Source: Amblyornis subalaris (taxonomy: Eukaryota > Chordata > Aves > Passeriformes > Ptilonorhynchidae). Taken from it: a stretch of DNA of 64,000 nucleotides. The DNA is taken from positions 1,123,081 through 1,187,080 of the forward strand of contig JACAXG010000074.1 in NCBI GenBank assembly GCA_018881555.1, in the 5' to 3' direction. A program made the translations under genes and the position numbers. Shown here piece by piece: positions 1-12,010 of the stretch. The notes beneath the pieces were generated by a model. That model saw only the letters and a list, made by a program, of their open reading frames with translations. It ran no database searches and was not told the DNA's origin. Numbering within the stretch: position 1 is the first letter of the stretch; every line of letters starts with the position of its first letter.

Positions 1-367
1 GTGGCACCTGGATTTGATCCTGTCAGGATGCTGAACCCAGTGGCCAAGTGAAAAATGCCTGTCCTGGGGATTTGCTTCTTGATAGGTTCTTAAATTATGG
101 GGAGGATGAGCGGGTGTTCTCACCTATTTTGACATTCAGAAGAACACAACTGTAAGAGCTTAATCCAAGAATTTCTAATTTAGTTTCAGCTAAAAGCAAT
201 CTGTAGGAAAGATATTTGACTGCTTCTCAGGTACTGAGTAAATGGGAAACCTGACTCATAATTCAAATGCTGGATGCAACAATTAGGAAATCTCTTGCAT
301 CCGTCACTGCCCTACCCCTATGTTTAATTAAGCTCAACAGTAGACATGTACGTGTTATTTCTAATTT

Positions 368-396
368 TTATATATATATATAATATAAAATTGTGT
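368..396. repeat. TA-rich simple repeat
   Basis: A (TA)n tract grading into TAATATAAAA, in the TMEM163 intron. Confidence 0.7.
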
Positions 397-3300
397 ATAC
401 TGTGTAAAATTGGTGTATACACATACATCTTATGTTTAGAAGCATTGTTGTGCCTTTTTTCTGCCTGTTGAAAGAAGAACGTGGTGATTTNCTGGGGTTT
501 TCAGTTGCCAGGCAGCTCGAGGAATACACTGTGTGGATATTTGTGTATATATATGGGTTATCCATTACACAGGGATATATAATGAATGGAGGAGGGAGGA
601 AGTGAATTCTGACCCTTTCCTAGGACTTTATGCACTAGGGGTGAAACTTGTGGCTATGCAANAGTATGACATGGGAATTAGGATATTTAAAAACATTTTA
701 TGAAGCATACCAATGTTGTCAACACACTTTTTATAACACCCAATGACCNGAACATTACCAGTGTATCAATCCCTTTCTTTGGTTGCTTGCTAGTCTCCTG
801 GTTATGTATTCTTCATCATTTATCCTTTCACAGAGTATCTCTGCATTCATTTTGATTGTAAATAGACTTCTCAGGTAAATGGGACACTGCAGCAAAAAGC
901 ATATTAATGTTTTAAATACTACCCGGAATTGGTGAATGTTTATCTAGCAGAAGAATACAGCTTTGAACAGTTTTTCTTCAATAACCTCACATCTTAGGCG
1001 TGTGACCTTTGGAGAAGCCTAGTCAAGTGATTAGAAACCCTTACCAGTTGCTTAGTTACTACCTTCTTTCTGGAATTTAAACTTCAGTAAACTGGAATAA
1101 TAAAATAATCTGTATAACTCTTATGTATGTAACTCTAAACTGAATATGCCTGAATGAACTGTCCTTTGCTGTAGTGTTCCCTTTATCTGCATGGATATCT
1201 TGTGGATAAATATTCTTTTACACCTTGTTCTTCTGCTCTCTACTTTGTNGTACAATTCATCTTTGGAAGACGGGAAATCAGATATGTACATGGTATCCTC
1301 CTTCAGTTGCTAGGGAAAAGTGCTGTATGGCTTCATGAAATGATACCTTACTGCTTTGCTCTACATTATATCTGTGAATTGCACGTCTACTTTAGCTCTA
1401 TAATCTCTTGTCCAGTGGCTTATGGTCTAGTCTAGGGCACCCCAGAGGCTTTCATCCTGCCAGTGATCCTTGCTTTGAGGGCAATCCTTGGAATCACCTT
1501 TTATCGCTTTATTTCTGTGAAAAGCCATCACCATTGTCACNTCCTGCAGAGCCAGTGGACACTTCTGTGGGGGTGGACAAATGTGGGGAGTTATTNGCTG
1601 TTGAGTTTGTGTAAAGACTTCTTTCTTACTGAGAAAATGTGATTGCAAATGAGACCCTAAGACAGAGCAAGCCTCTCCTTCTGAAGTAATAGTAACTCTC
1701 TTTCTCTCTTGCTCCTGTTCAGATGACACCACTTGAGAATATTTGCCCTGGCATTTGGTCATGGGAAGCCTTGCAGAAGTTATACGGAATGTATGTGCAT
1801 TACAATTAGGCATATGTGGAATATGTGGATTGTGATGTATCCTACTTTCACACTCAGAGCTTGAAAGAATGAGAAGCCACCTTTTATGGCTGTCATAGTG
1901 CAAAGTTAGGTCTGGCTCTTCTCTCTTCCTCTGATTCCAAAAGAAAGCATATTGATCTATACAGTTTCAGGGCATATTATCTCTTGGTTCATATAATTAA
2001 AAAAAAACACCCTGATTTTCTGTACTTCTATTGTATTTGAATTTTCATGTGGGGTTGGCTCTGCTGTACTGGGTAACCCGGCTAAATGAGCACTGTGTAT
2101 TTAGGCAGTGTTGAATGAAAATAATTCTCTGGGTTCAGACCCAACATATCAGTCACATTGGAAAATCTGTGGATAATTTTNTCTGTACCATACATACGAA
2201 TGAGACTTGAAGCACAGATGGCAAAATCCACACCTACCCACAGTTCAGGGCAAACCTCTGTGGCTGGAGGCAAAGCTCTTTTGTGATGAGTGAATGGAAT
2301 ACCTAAGTGATCTGGAAAAATGTCAAATGCATGGAGCTGCAAACAGCTCAGAACCTGCCTCTGCATCTCGTGTGTAGTTCTGAGCTGCCATGAGTTTGTC
2401 CTCACACAACACTTTCATGTCTCCCACATAGTGAGGCACAGNGGGGAGTTTCCAAAGGGAGTGTTCACCTGTGCTTGGATATCTGCTTTATAGNAGGCTA
2501 AATATAGTTTCTTTTTAACTACACAGAAAATTTTTTCTTCTGAAATATTTAGCCAAAATTCTACATCCAGGTACAGTGCTAGATAAAAGTTTCAGAGGTG
2601 CTTCATGAGACTGACTTAATAAACACTGTAATTTCTCCATAAATTCATTATCCCATATTCAGGCAGAAGTAAAGCAATCACAAACTTTGCCCCTACCCAG
2701 ACAGAAATGTGTGTATGGGTACGGTTATGCGTGCACAGACACAAAATCATCGCATATAGAAGTTATATTAAATATGAAATAGGAAATGTATATATTTATA
2801 CGTTCTAAAATCTGTTTCAAAAACTGTGGCATCTGTAGACTTGGCAATGGTTTTACTGGAGCGAGATCCAAAGTCTATTTAATTTATGAAAGCCTTTCCC
2901 TTTACTTGACTGGGATTTGATTAAGCAGTATTTGTGTGTATTGCCTAGTATTTACACATAGGTCTATACATGTTAAAACACTGATATGATGTTTTCTTCA
3001 CAGGAATTTGATGATCACCATAAAAATGAATATTATAGAAATCCTCAAAAGGCTTTAATTTCCAGCTCCAGGGGAATGGCAGAATCTCTGATCATCTGCT
3101 GCAAGTGTGGGAGCAGTGCTCAAGCCAGGAGGGTGGTTATAAGGCCAGGTGTACTCCAAGTGCAGCTGTACAGTCTGTGCAGACCTAGGAGCTAGAAAAT
3201 AGGTCATGAGAGTTTTCCAACTCCCCCAAGTTGTGGGAATGTCTGTTAGCTTTTTCTGGCAGATATTTCCTACCTGGAGTATCAAATTATTTATGGAACT

Positions 3301-5174
3301 GTTGCCCCAGTTCAGCCGTGTGATTTTAAAGTATGTAAATACCCTGTTCTGCAGCAACTAGTTTAACTCCTAAGGGATAATAAAAGTTTAAGAAGGCCTA
3401 TAACACTTTCAGCATGAAATGGTTCCCTAGCAGAGCTAACCTGAGTCTCAGACATAAACAGCATTTCCCCTCCATGCCTTTTAAGAAGAGGTTAGACCAC
3501 ATGACATCACAGCACACTTTTTAAACACAATAATTGAAAATTTGACTTTCAATGGTATTGTGGACTATTACTTGAATTCTCTTTATTGTGTAACCTAGTT
3601 TGAGCTTATATTTTTTTTATGGTGAGAAAATAGGAGTAGCTGTAATGATGCTGATCTGGATCCTGGCATTTGGGGGTGGATTATGGAACATGTGTGATGA
3701 ACAGCAAGCCCACTTTGTTCCTTTTAAAGNGTGTCTTAAATTGACTCTATTTCCTCCTCACCCAGCACCAGGCAGGTGTAACTACTCTGAACAGCTGTGA
3801 TNCTGTACAGTTTGGTGTCCAAAACCTGTTCAGGAGCTACACTTGATAATAGATAAGCTGCACCAAAAGCTGATTATAAGTGCCTAATTGGACAAAAGGA
3901 AGCTTCAGATTAGCAGTAGAGCACGACAAATAGGCAGGAATCTCAAGACTGAGGCTGATATTGCATCTCTTGCCTGTGTATTACCATAATATGTCACAGA
4001 GACTAGTAGTTTTCTTTTTAGAGGAAGTCCTTTAATGAGTTTGAGAGGCAGATGTTACAATCTTTAGAGTTTTGGATGTCCCCCTCATGAAAAGTGTGAC
4101 TACAATTGTCTCGGCAATACTGCAGAACAGCAACCAATGTTAGTGAACAGCTGCACTGTAATTTTGATGCAGATCCCACCGGTTTGCCACGAGAAAATCA
4201 TTTGTTGATGACCAAAAAACGGAACATTTGCCTCCCAAATTCTCACCCTTTGGATTCCAACATTCAATTTTGCATACTCTTGAGAAATCCTTGGCTAGCT
4301 GTTACTGGAATTTTATACTTGGCTGCTGTGAGTAGACTATAAGAGCTGCCATAATACAAATGTTAAATGAAAGCAGGCCTAGCTTTGTTTGAACAGGCTG
4401 ACAGCCTCTCATCTACAAGAAATGTGGTGCAGGTTATTGCAAGGTCCAAGTTACTAATGAAGGAGCATTCACAGAATGTAATTTCTATTTGGTTTTGGGA
4501 AGAAAGAACGAAAACAAGAGTACCAGCAAGGCAAAGAGATGCTAAAGAGTTCCTGTCATGTGCTAGACATAGAAGATGATTGAGAAAGAGTATAGAGAGG
4601 TACAGAATTAGAAAGTGAATGAATACTGTATGCTCAAAAGTATTTTGGTAACTTCTGACACCAAAAACCTCCTGGACAATTGCCTTCCGTGTCATACCAT
4701 ATGACTTCTCCTGAATGATTCCATACATNATATTCACTCTATCACCCACTAATACTAAAGTCCTTCCTAATCACGGGAAAACAGGATTTAGCACTTTTGC
4801 AACTTTTATTAAAATAATTACTTTTATAGTTTATTTTATTTTTTTACCTAAACTCCAGAGGTCTTATTGGTGGGTTTATTCAGAGATTAAATTTTGTATC
4901 CATCATCAAACTGATTTTCGCAGCTTTGCTGAAGAAGCTCACATTACTCCAGNGCTTAGAGCTCATATTGCTCTTATTGGCCTGCAGCTCATTTTAATGT
5001 GAAGTTGCAGTTCCTTGCAAAGTAATATTTTTAACAGTACCCCTTCACTTCAGTGGTNCAAACAGCCTGCAGAGGTTTTAACATTTCCTTTACAGTGGGC
5101 TATTAGGGCTCATTAGTGCTGAAAGATCTTGACAAAGCCTGCAGAGTTAAGATTTTGTGAATAAAAATTAATGG

Positions 5175-5372
5175 GATCACAGGATAATGCAGGTTGGAAG
5201 GGGCCTCGGGAGGTCTCTAGCACAGGCTCTTGCTGAGAGCACAGTCAGCTGTAAGATCAGAATAGATTAACAGAACTTCATCCACTCATGTCTTGGAAAC
5301 TTNCAAGGATGGAGGCTCCACAACCTCTCTGGGAANCTATTCCACTAGTAGCATGGTATCATTTTTCGTAGG
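5175..5372 (-). repeat. CR1 LINE 3' fragment, minus orientation
   Basis: The plus strand reads ATCACAGGATAATGCAGGTT then GGAAGGGGCC, and later GGATGGAGGCTCCACAACCT then CTCTGGGAA. This is the reverse complement of the avian/reptilian CR1 3' end. The element is 5' truncated, as usual for CR1, and diverged, so it is an old copy. Confidence 0.8.
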
Positions 5373-5774
5373 AAATATATCATGGTAGGATTCTTAACAG
5401 TCAAGGAACTACAGAATTAAAATAGAGTAAACCAGCTCTTGTAAGGTAACCAGAATAAATGTAGAAATTAGAAGTATTATCTTTTATTTATAGCATTGTG
5501 GCTGCTAGAGAATTTGATGGAGAACTGAAGCTTGTTTAGATGGCAGCTTTGCAAATGCGAGAGCAGAGTTTCTATCTCAAGAATATTAATACAAATGCTA
5601 GTGGTTCATATAATGATTTTTTCCCAGTTCTCTTTGTCATGTTTACCTCTGTAGCTCAGGTGAAATGATGGAAACGTTTTCCATGAATAAGGTAGGATAT
5701 GTTTTCATTTAATGTTTTCATTTTGTTTTCAATTCATTTTCATAATGTTTTCAATTAATAAGGTGAGTAATCTT

Positions 5775-5983
5775 GATACAAGACAGGAAGTTTTTACAGT
5801 GAGAACCATCAGTCACTGGAAGAACCTCCCCAGGGATGTGGCAGAGTCCTCATTGTGGGAGGTTTTCAGGAGGCATTGGACAGGGTGCTAGAGAATCTTA
5901 TCTAGGCTCCCCTTCCCNTGAAAGGTTGGACCAGATGATTTTTGGAGGTCCCTTCCATCCTGGGCTCTTCTGTTGTTCTCTGA
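5775..5983 (+). repeat. CR1 LINE 3' fragment, plus orientation
   Basis: The sequence contains TCACTGGAAGAACCTCCCCA then GGGATGTGG, GAGGTTTTCAGGAGGCATTGG and TTGGACCAGATGATTTTTGG then AGGTCCCTTCCA. It ends in ttctgttgttctctga, a decayed form of the CR1 terminal octamer repeat. It is orientated opposite to the copy 400 bp upstream. Confidence 0.85.
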
Positions 5984-8900
5984 GCCTCTTTACTTTGGCC
6001 AAAGTAGTATAAAATCCCAAATAACCCATATAATCAAAAAAGGTCAAGTAATCTGGGGTACTGCAATGAATGAAAAAGGTGGGAGAATAGTGCAGTATTT
6101 GACAAGAAAGTTAGGTTTTTAGTATTGCATTTTAGTTGTATCATATGCTAACAAAATTGGGAACTAATTAGACNGCTACTGACAAACTTGTTTTATTCCA
6201 CATGGTGTCATCACGTTTCAGGGATTATTTTAATGAACTTGAAGTGTGATGGTAAAATAGTTTCCAGGATGTAACAGATGAACTACCAAGGGCATGAGAT
6301 CCTTTTCCCTCCCCACTGCCCCAAGACGACTCTCTCTGAGCTGCTTGGAGAAAGTTAACACATTTTTGCAGATTACATTCNTATGCACCACTAATTTTTT
6401 CTGAATCCTTAATTCTGATGCACCCCCTTTGCTGCATGTGAGAGCAGATTGATTTGAGAGGACTAATTAGCACGGGCTTCATTACCAATGCACGTTGGTA
6501 CTGTGTTGCTGTATTTCATTTGCCAGAAACATAGTGAGATAATTAGGAAGGGAAAAGTCTTGCATTGGCTATTTTATAGCAGTCAGTTGGTATCAGAAAA
6601 ACTCTTATTTCCAGTCACCCTTGTGTAGCTTATCACAGATCTCTTTTGAGGTAGTTTAGAGCAGAGCTTGTAACTCAGAGTGTATTTGTAATTTCATTGC
6701 TGTTATCTATTTATTTTTTATAAAATGTTACCAAACAAGTAGCTGAGAATCTAAATCTGCAGTCTTACATCAGTCTGGCTGCTGCTTACATGGAGGAGCA
6801 GCTTCTTTACCTGAAAGGGGCCAACTTGTGTAAAGGGTATTTAGTGTGGCAAGAGCATTGCTAAAGGTAAAACTGCTTCATTATGTTGAAGATTAATCCC
6901 CATAGAAATCTGAGTGAGATTAATCTTTAATTCTACGATGGAAATGTTACAGAATTTTGGTCTTATCACTACGTGTAGGGAATCATAACAAATAATTGCA
7001 AAATATAAGATAGAATTAAGGCTAAATCCATGAATTAGAAGGCTGTTCTGCTGCATCTGCTAAATGCAAATGAATTGGAGAGTTGGACTAAGTCTCCTTA
7101 GGAAATTAATGTTGTGACAGAAAGAGGAAAAAAAGTTCTATCTTAGCAGCCTGAAAATTGGTAGTTTGTGGAGATGGAAGCCCCCGAATCTCAGTATTTT
7201 TCATAGCTACTTGTTTAAATGCCATTGACTTAAGCAAAGTAACACATTTTTGATTAAGGGAAAGAATATCAGGTGCTCACAGTGATTGATTTGCTTTTCT
7301 GATTTCCTTATGAGTTGTGAGAATTTGTCGTCAAAGTGAGGAATTATGTCTATTAGAGCTCTGTACAGGGAATATGTTATGGAAGAGGTGANGTGGCAGC
7401 TGTGTCTCGTGTAATGCACTTACACTGATCTGCCTCTGATGGCTGTGAGTGCCAATATCCAGGGCTGCTGGAACACAAAATGGATATTTATAGGGTTGTA
7501 TAAATATAAATGGNTTGTATGTGGGTTGTAATACTGCTTTCAGAAGAATGTCTTTTGGAAGTTGTCAGGACGCAGCACACCCAGAATCNAGCTTTAGTTT
7601 TTAGGATTTATACACGTGTCTGAATTCCACTAGNAGTGAAATAGCAATAACTGAAGCTCCAAAGCTGTGTAAAGTTTTTGACAGTTTTGAGAGTCTAAAC
7701 GATTTCACTTTCAGTGCCTGAGGCTGCATTTCAACCAATTTAACAGGATGTTTCATCTATGAAAAAAATAATACTGAAAAGCTGACAAAATTGATGAGTT
7801 TGTTTTTAATAGAATGAATTACACTTCATATTATCTTCTGGATTTTCACATACAAATACTGCATCAAAAACACATCAAGAAGTATCTTTGGCAGATCATG
7901 GTCAGCTGCCAACACCCTTCAGCAAGCTGAAGAAGTCTTGGTGGTTTCACTGTTAAATTTGCAATATTAAGTTCTCTTTGCTGACAGTGTAATGACATAG
8001 TTTTAATTACTCTTGCANTCCAAGTGCCATTGCTCTAAGAAAAAAACAACTTTGGAAGTTTGAGCTTTAATTGAGNTAAAAGTGAATTGTTGCCTGCAAA
8101 TCAGAGAGATGCCCTCACCTTATGCTTTCTAAATTAGCCCATTATTCTTTAAACTATACTGCATTCTGAAAGATTCCAAATTATTGTTGCTGAAAATCAA
8201 ATAAAGCTTTTCCATTATCTTTTAAACTGTTTTGACTAAATTGTCTCTCTTCCTCTTTCTCTTTAGAGGCGATATATTACATGGAACTGAAGGAGATTTC
8301 AGATTCATGCATTCTTCATGAGAGCTTTTCTGTTGCCTGTCAAACCTGTAGCGATCAATTATTTTGCATTATAGACCAATTACAGGTATAATGATTTAGT
8401 AGATATTAAGTGGGAACCTCTTACACTAACTCAGGTAGAAATGGCTGTAAAATAAGGACATGATCTTCCATAGGTGCTGGAGGTGTGAGCGCAAGGGTTA
8501 GGACAGGGCCGTCTTTAAATCCTTCTCTACGTTGTCAGTCAACCCTCACTTCTGTATAACTCCTCTTTCATTGGGTTTTTATGGGTACTTCTTGACTTGA
8601 ACTTGTTTAGAAATGGCAGTTGGCTCATCTAATTTAATTGAATTTTATTAATGAAATTGCATTTGCCAACCACCTTGGCACTCCCACCCTTCATGTGCGG
8701 TTGGAACCACTCTTTAGTTACACAGCAGTGATTGTTAGCAGATGGAAGTCAGCTGGCTTGCATTAAAATTTTTGTGGTCTAATACAGTGAAAGTAGAGCA
8801 AGCTTACAATAACCAATTGCAACTTGTTTATTATGTACTACAGTTACTCAGATTAATTTTTGGAAGTTTCTCATTTTGCACATTTGTAGTTGAATTTTGC

Positions 8901-10202
8901 ATGATTTGCAGTCTGGTTAGGAATTATTTTTTTCTAGCAAATGGGATTAAAAGAAGACACTATGCAGTGTTGTGTTCTAGTGGTTTTGCAGACAAATCAA
9001 TACACTCAAAAAAGAAAAAAAAATGTATTTTTTTGCTTAAAGTACTATACCATNGCTCATGAATTTTGCATGGCTGTGGATTCCAAAAGCCAGAATACAA
9101 AGGAGAACCTAGGCTTGCTAAATATGATAACTGAATGCTGATTTAAACCTCAGACTGCATTTCTGTCTGCTGTTAATACCTTTGTCACTGTTATTATCAT
9201 CTTCCTTTTCTTCTTTCTACTTCAGCTATTTCTGTTTAAGTAGGTGTATGGGAATTCTTCTGCCACAGCAAAACTGATCTGGAGAATAAGAGAAACAGAT
9301 CAAAATTGCTGAACTCATTTTGTATCTGCTGGAAAATACGCAAAATATGCAAAATATTTGCTGTTAGACTTGGGTGGTTGGAAAGTTTACAGAGATAACC
9401 CCAAACTCTCATTTATGTGAGACCAAAATCCAGCCAGTGGTCAGGGCATTCCCCTTAGGGAATGTTTGCCTGTCTTCCCCAGAAGCATGCAGGGAAGAAA
9501 AGGTGTGCTAAGGGAAAGGGATGATGCATTCAANGATACCATGAGGAAGTGTAATCCATAGTTTCCAGCTTACAGATTTGGGGCTGTGTTGGTTTAAGCC
9601 TGCTGGGAATGATAGAAAAGCTTGTCTTTCAGAATTGCTTTCAGATTAAANGTCAGCATATTATTGCTGGCAGTTTATGTATCTTATGTCAACCTGTCAC
9701 TGGCTCAGCAAATGGCCTTAGGTGAGTCAGCCAGCTTTTGTGGACCAGTTCCTGAGTTACATCACACCTGACTGGGGAGGAAACAGGTGTTTCAGGTTCT
9801 GTTGTGCTACTGACCAGATTTACCAAACATCTGTCCTGGTTTGGCAAAGAGAATGAAGTTCCCTTGATTATTTCTAATGGGAGATCCTAGCAAAACAAGC
9901 AAATAAACAAAGAGAAGCAGATCTCTAGAGGACTCTGTGATAAATCATCAGGAGCAGAAGTGGCAGGTCTTTCTCTCTGAAACGTCACAGAGAAAGAAGC
10001 ATCATCTGGTACACCCTGTCTTCTCATACATAATCNAGGTTTTAAGAATGGGAAAGGAGCTGGCCATTTCATTCTGTTCTTTAATTTAAGTCTCTATCTT
10101 TAGCTCCTTAAGCCATTTGTTTTATTATTCTGTTACCCTCTGTTACNCTGGAAAAGTTTGAAGTATATTTTTAACTTTTATTTTCCTCTATTTTTTCCCC
10201 AG

Positions 10203-10299
10203 AGCTTGTGTTATCCTGGGTGTCATATTCCTCCTGTCATCTATATGTATTGTGGTCAAAGCCATCCACGATCTTGCGAAGAAGGTGCTTCCAGAAGTG
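10203..10299 (+). CDS. TMEM163: TMEM163 coding exon: third membrane helix
   Basis: This 97-nt exon follows a ttttttccccag acceptor and ends at GAAGTG|GTAAGG. The first base completes an isoleucine codon started in the upstream exon. It then encodes 32 residues beginning ACVILGVIFL and ending AIHDLAKKVLPEV. The hydrophobic run is the third transmembrane helix, followed by a basic, loop-like HDLAKK segment. In human the matching loop reads HDLSTR, so this loop has diverged while the helix is nearly unchanged. It ends in phase 0 and joins cleanly to DDFLYSV in the next exon. A longer open frame overlapping the exon in another register (10158-10454) is a shadow. Confidence 0.96.
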
Positions 10300-11967
10300 G
10301 TAAGGTGATTCCTGTTCTTTTAAGTGTTCTCTTTATTCCCTACCCTGCCAGTGAGACTGAGAAATTCCAGTGTCTCCTTTCAACAGCCCCACTAAACTCT
10401 GCTCTGAAGCTCAAGCAGGTGCATTTCCTGCCTGGCTGCACATGCTGGTCCTAGTCTTCCAGCAGTATTTTTACTTACGTGATGGAGTCCAGTCTTTATG
10501 GGTTTTATAGACTTGACCCCAAATCACCCTCAGTGTAACCACTTAAAGCTTCTACACAGGACTGTGGGAGTTCACTTACAGAGAGGAGGCCTCTGTAGGC
10601 TTAATGAATGTAGTAGAATTTTATGAGAAGAATGCTTCCACGGTTTACTACTCCAATGGCTTCAGTATTTTATTTTCAGTGTGAAAAAAATGTATTTTTG
10701 GATTATATTTTATGGTTTTCTAGCTCTTGCCTCCAATTCTGGAGCCAGGTACATGTAGGAGGGGTGAGGGGAGCATGCTGGGAGCTGGCTTTCTGACTGG
10801 CTCACCATGGAGCATCACAAAGGGCTTTTCTCTTGCTCTCTGCTNTCTTTTTGCTGTGAAAGCAGCCCCTACCTGGCCTACAGAGCAGCTCTCCCCAGTG
10901 GCCTTTCTCTCAGCTCTGGTCTGTCCTGTCCTGCTTGCTTCCTTTCAGTACTGGGCATAAACTTCCCTGAGCTCTACTCCTCCAAGCCAGCTGCCCACTG
11001 GGAAAGCCCTCTGGCAGTGGTTCCGCTCCCACAAGACTCTTCCTAATGTGCTCAAATGAAATGAGGCTTCAGTTCAGTTGTTGTGTGCACAACCTGACTC
11101 AGAGCTTTTGTCTTCAGCCTCCGTGAGGTTTGGTCTGGCTGGGTGTGCAGCCTTTCACATCAGGGCTTCACCCTGCCAAGTGCCATTCTCAACACAGCAC
11201 CACCCAGAAACCAAAANTCCTTCCTTTCAACCAGGAAATGGAGGCAGAGCTGGAAGANAAAACAGCCAAAATGGAATTCCATCTGTTACCCACTGTCAGC
11301 AGTGCAGATGACCTACTTGGTCCTGCATTCTCATGGAAACTTCCACTAAGCTGGGCCATTCCAGAAACTCATTTTCAGTAGTTTAGCAGAATTTGGGTGC
11401 AGATGAGTAGCACAGCCCATGAATTAGCACGTTACTGAATTGCCAGCCAGCTGCATTGTTTGACTGCAGGTGATTCACGTTCTCTTTGCATTTTGTTTGC
11501 CCTCTTTTCCAATCTTCATAATTTACTGCCTCCTCAGCTGTGCCAGCATAACAGCACATGTAGTTCACCAGCCTGGTTCTGTCAAGACGATCTGGGTTAG
11601 CTTAAACACTTTCACTAGTCGGTTCTTGANCTCACCAAAGCNTTTTGACAGAACTGGGTTAGGGACTGAGCATGGGGCACGTGCCAGTGAGGGCGCTTAT
11701 CACCCAGATAAGGGTGAGAGGAGACCCTGCTGTGATGGCCAGCTAAGGGACAACTTCTTAACTTGTCTGCGCCCAAACAGTGCAAACTGGCTACAGTTTG
11801 ACTCCTGTTTAGTGAGAAAATGAAATATATAGTCCTGACTCGGTGAAGCAGCAGGGAAAAGGGAGGCTACAACCGTAATTAGTGGTTAATTATTAAATTG
11901 GTAAATTTCNAATAGTGTAGATCAGATAAACATGGATGTCTCAGTCTAATTCATTGTGGGCAATGTT

Positions 11968-12010
11968 CTAATAATTCAGTAATAATACTACTACTAATAA
12001 TTCTAATAAT
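11968..12010. repeat. Imperfect TAA/CTA trinucleotide repeat
   Basis: Repeated AATAAT and ACTACTACT units, interrupted, in the TMEM163 intron. Confidence 0.6.

Larger units (their letters stand above)
1..10202 (+). other. TMEM163: TMEM163 intron (3' part), upstream of first exon in window
   Basis: I searched this 10.2 kb by eye for the preceding TMEM163 exon, which should end in a segment like SAHREYI, and did not find it. The stretch holds AT-rich sequence, a TA-rich tract near 368-396, two CR1 fragments (about 5175-5372 and 5775-5983), and a pseudo-exon candidate at 8267-8385. The open frames here are short and show no recognisable protein. The acceptor at 10201-10202 follows a pyrimidine tract (ttttttccccag). 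Confidence 0.85.

Noticed and set aside
1427..1903. 158-codon antisense open frame
   Set aside because: It contains two ambiguous codons, has no family resemblance and lies within a TMEM163 intron.
9837..9905. gtcctggtttggcaaagaga, which hints at an avian LTR start
   Set aside because: No matching second LTR, target duplication or internal retroviral sequence could be seen. The resemblance is only a few bases.
10158..10454. Open frame overlapping the first TMEM163 exon in another register
   Set aside because: It is out of frame with the conserved protein and is a shadow of the exon.
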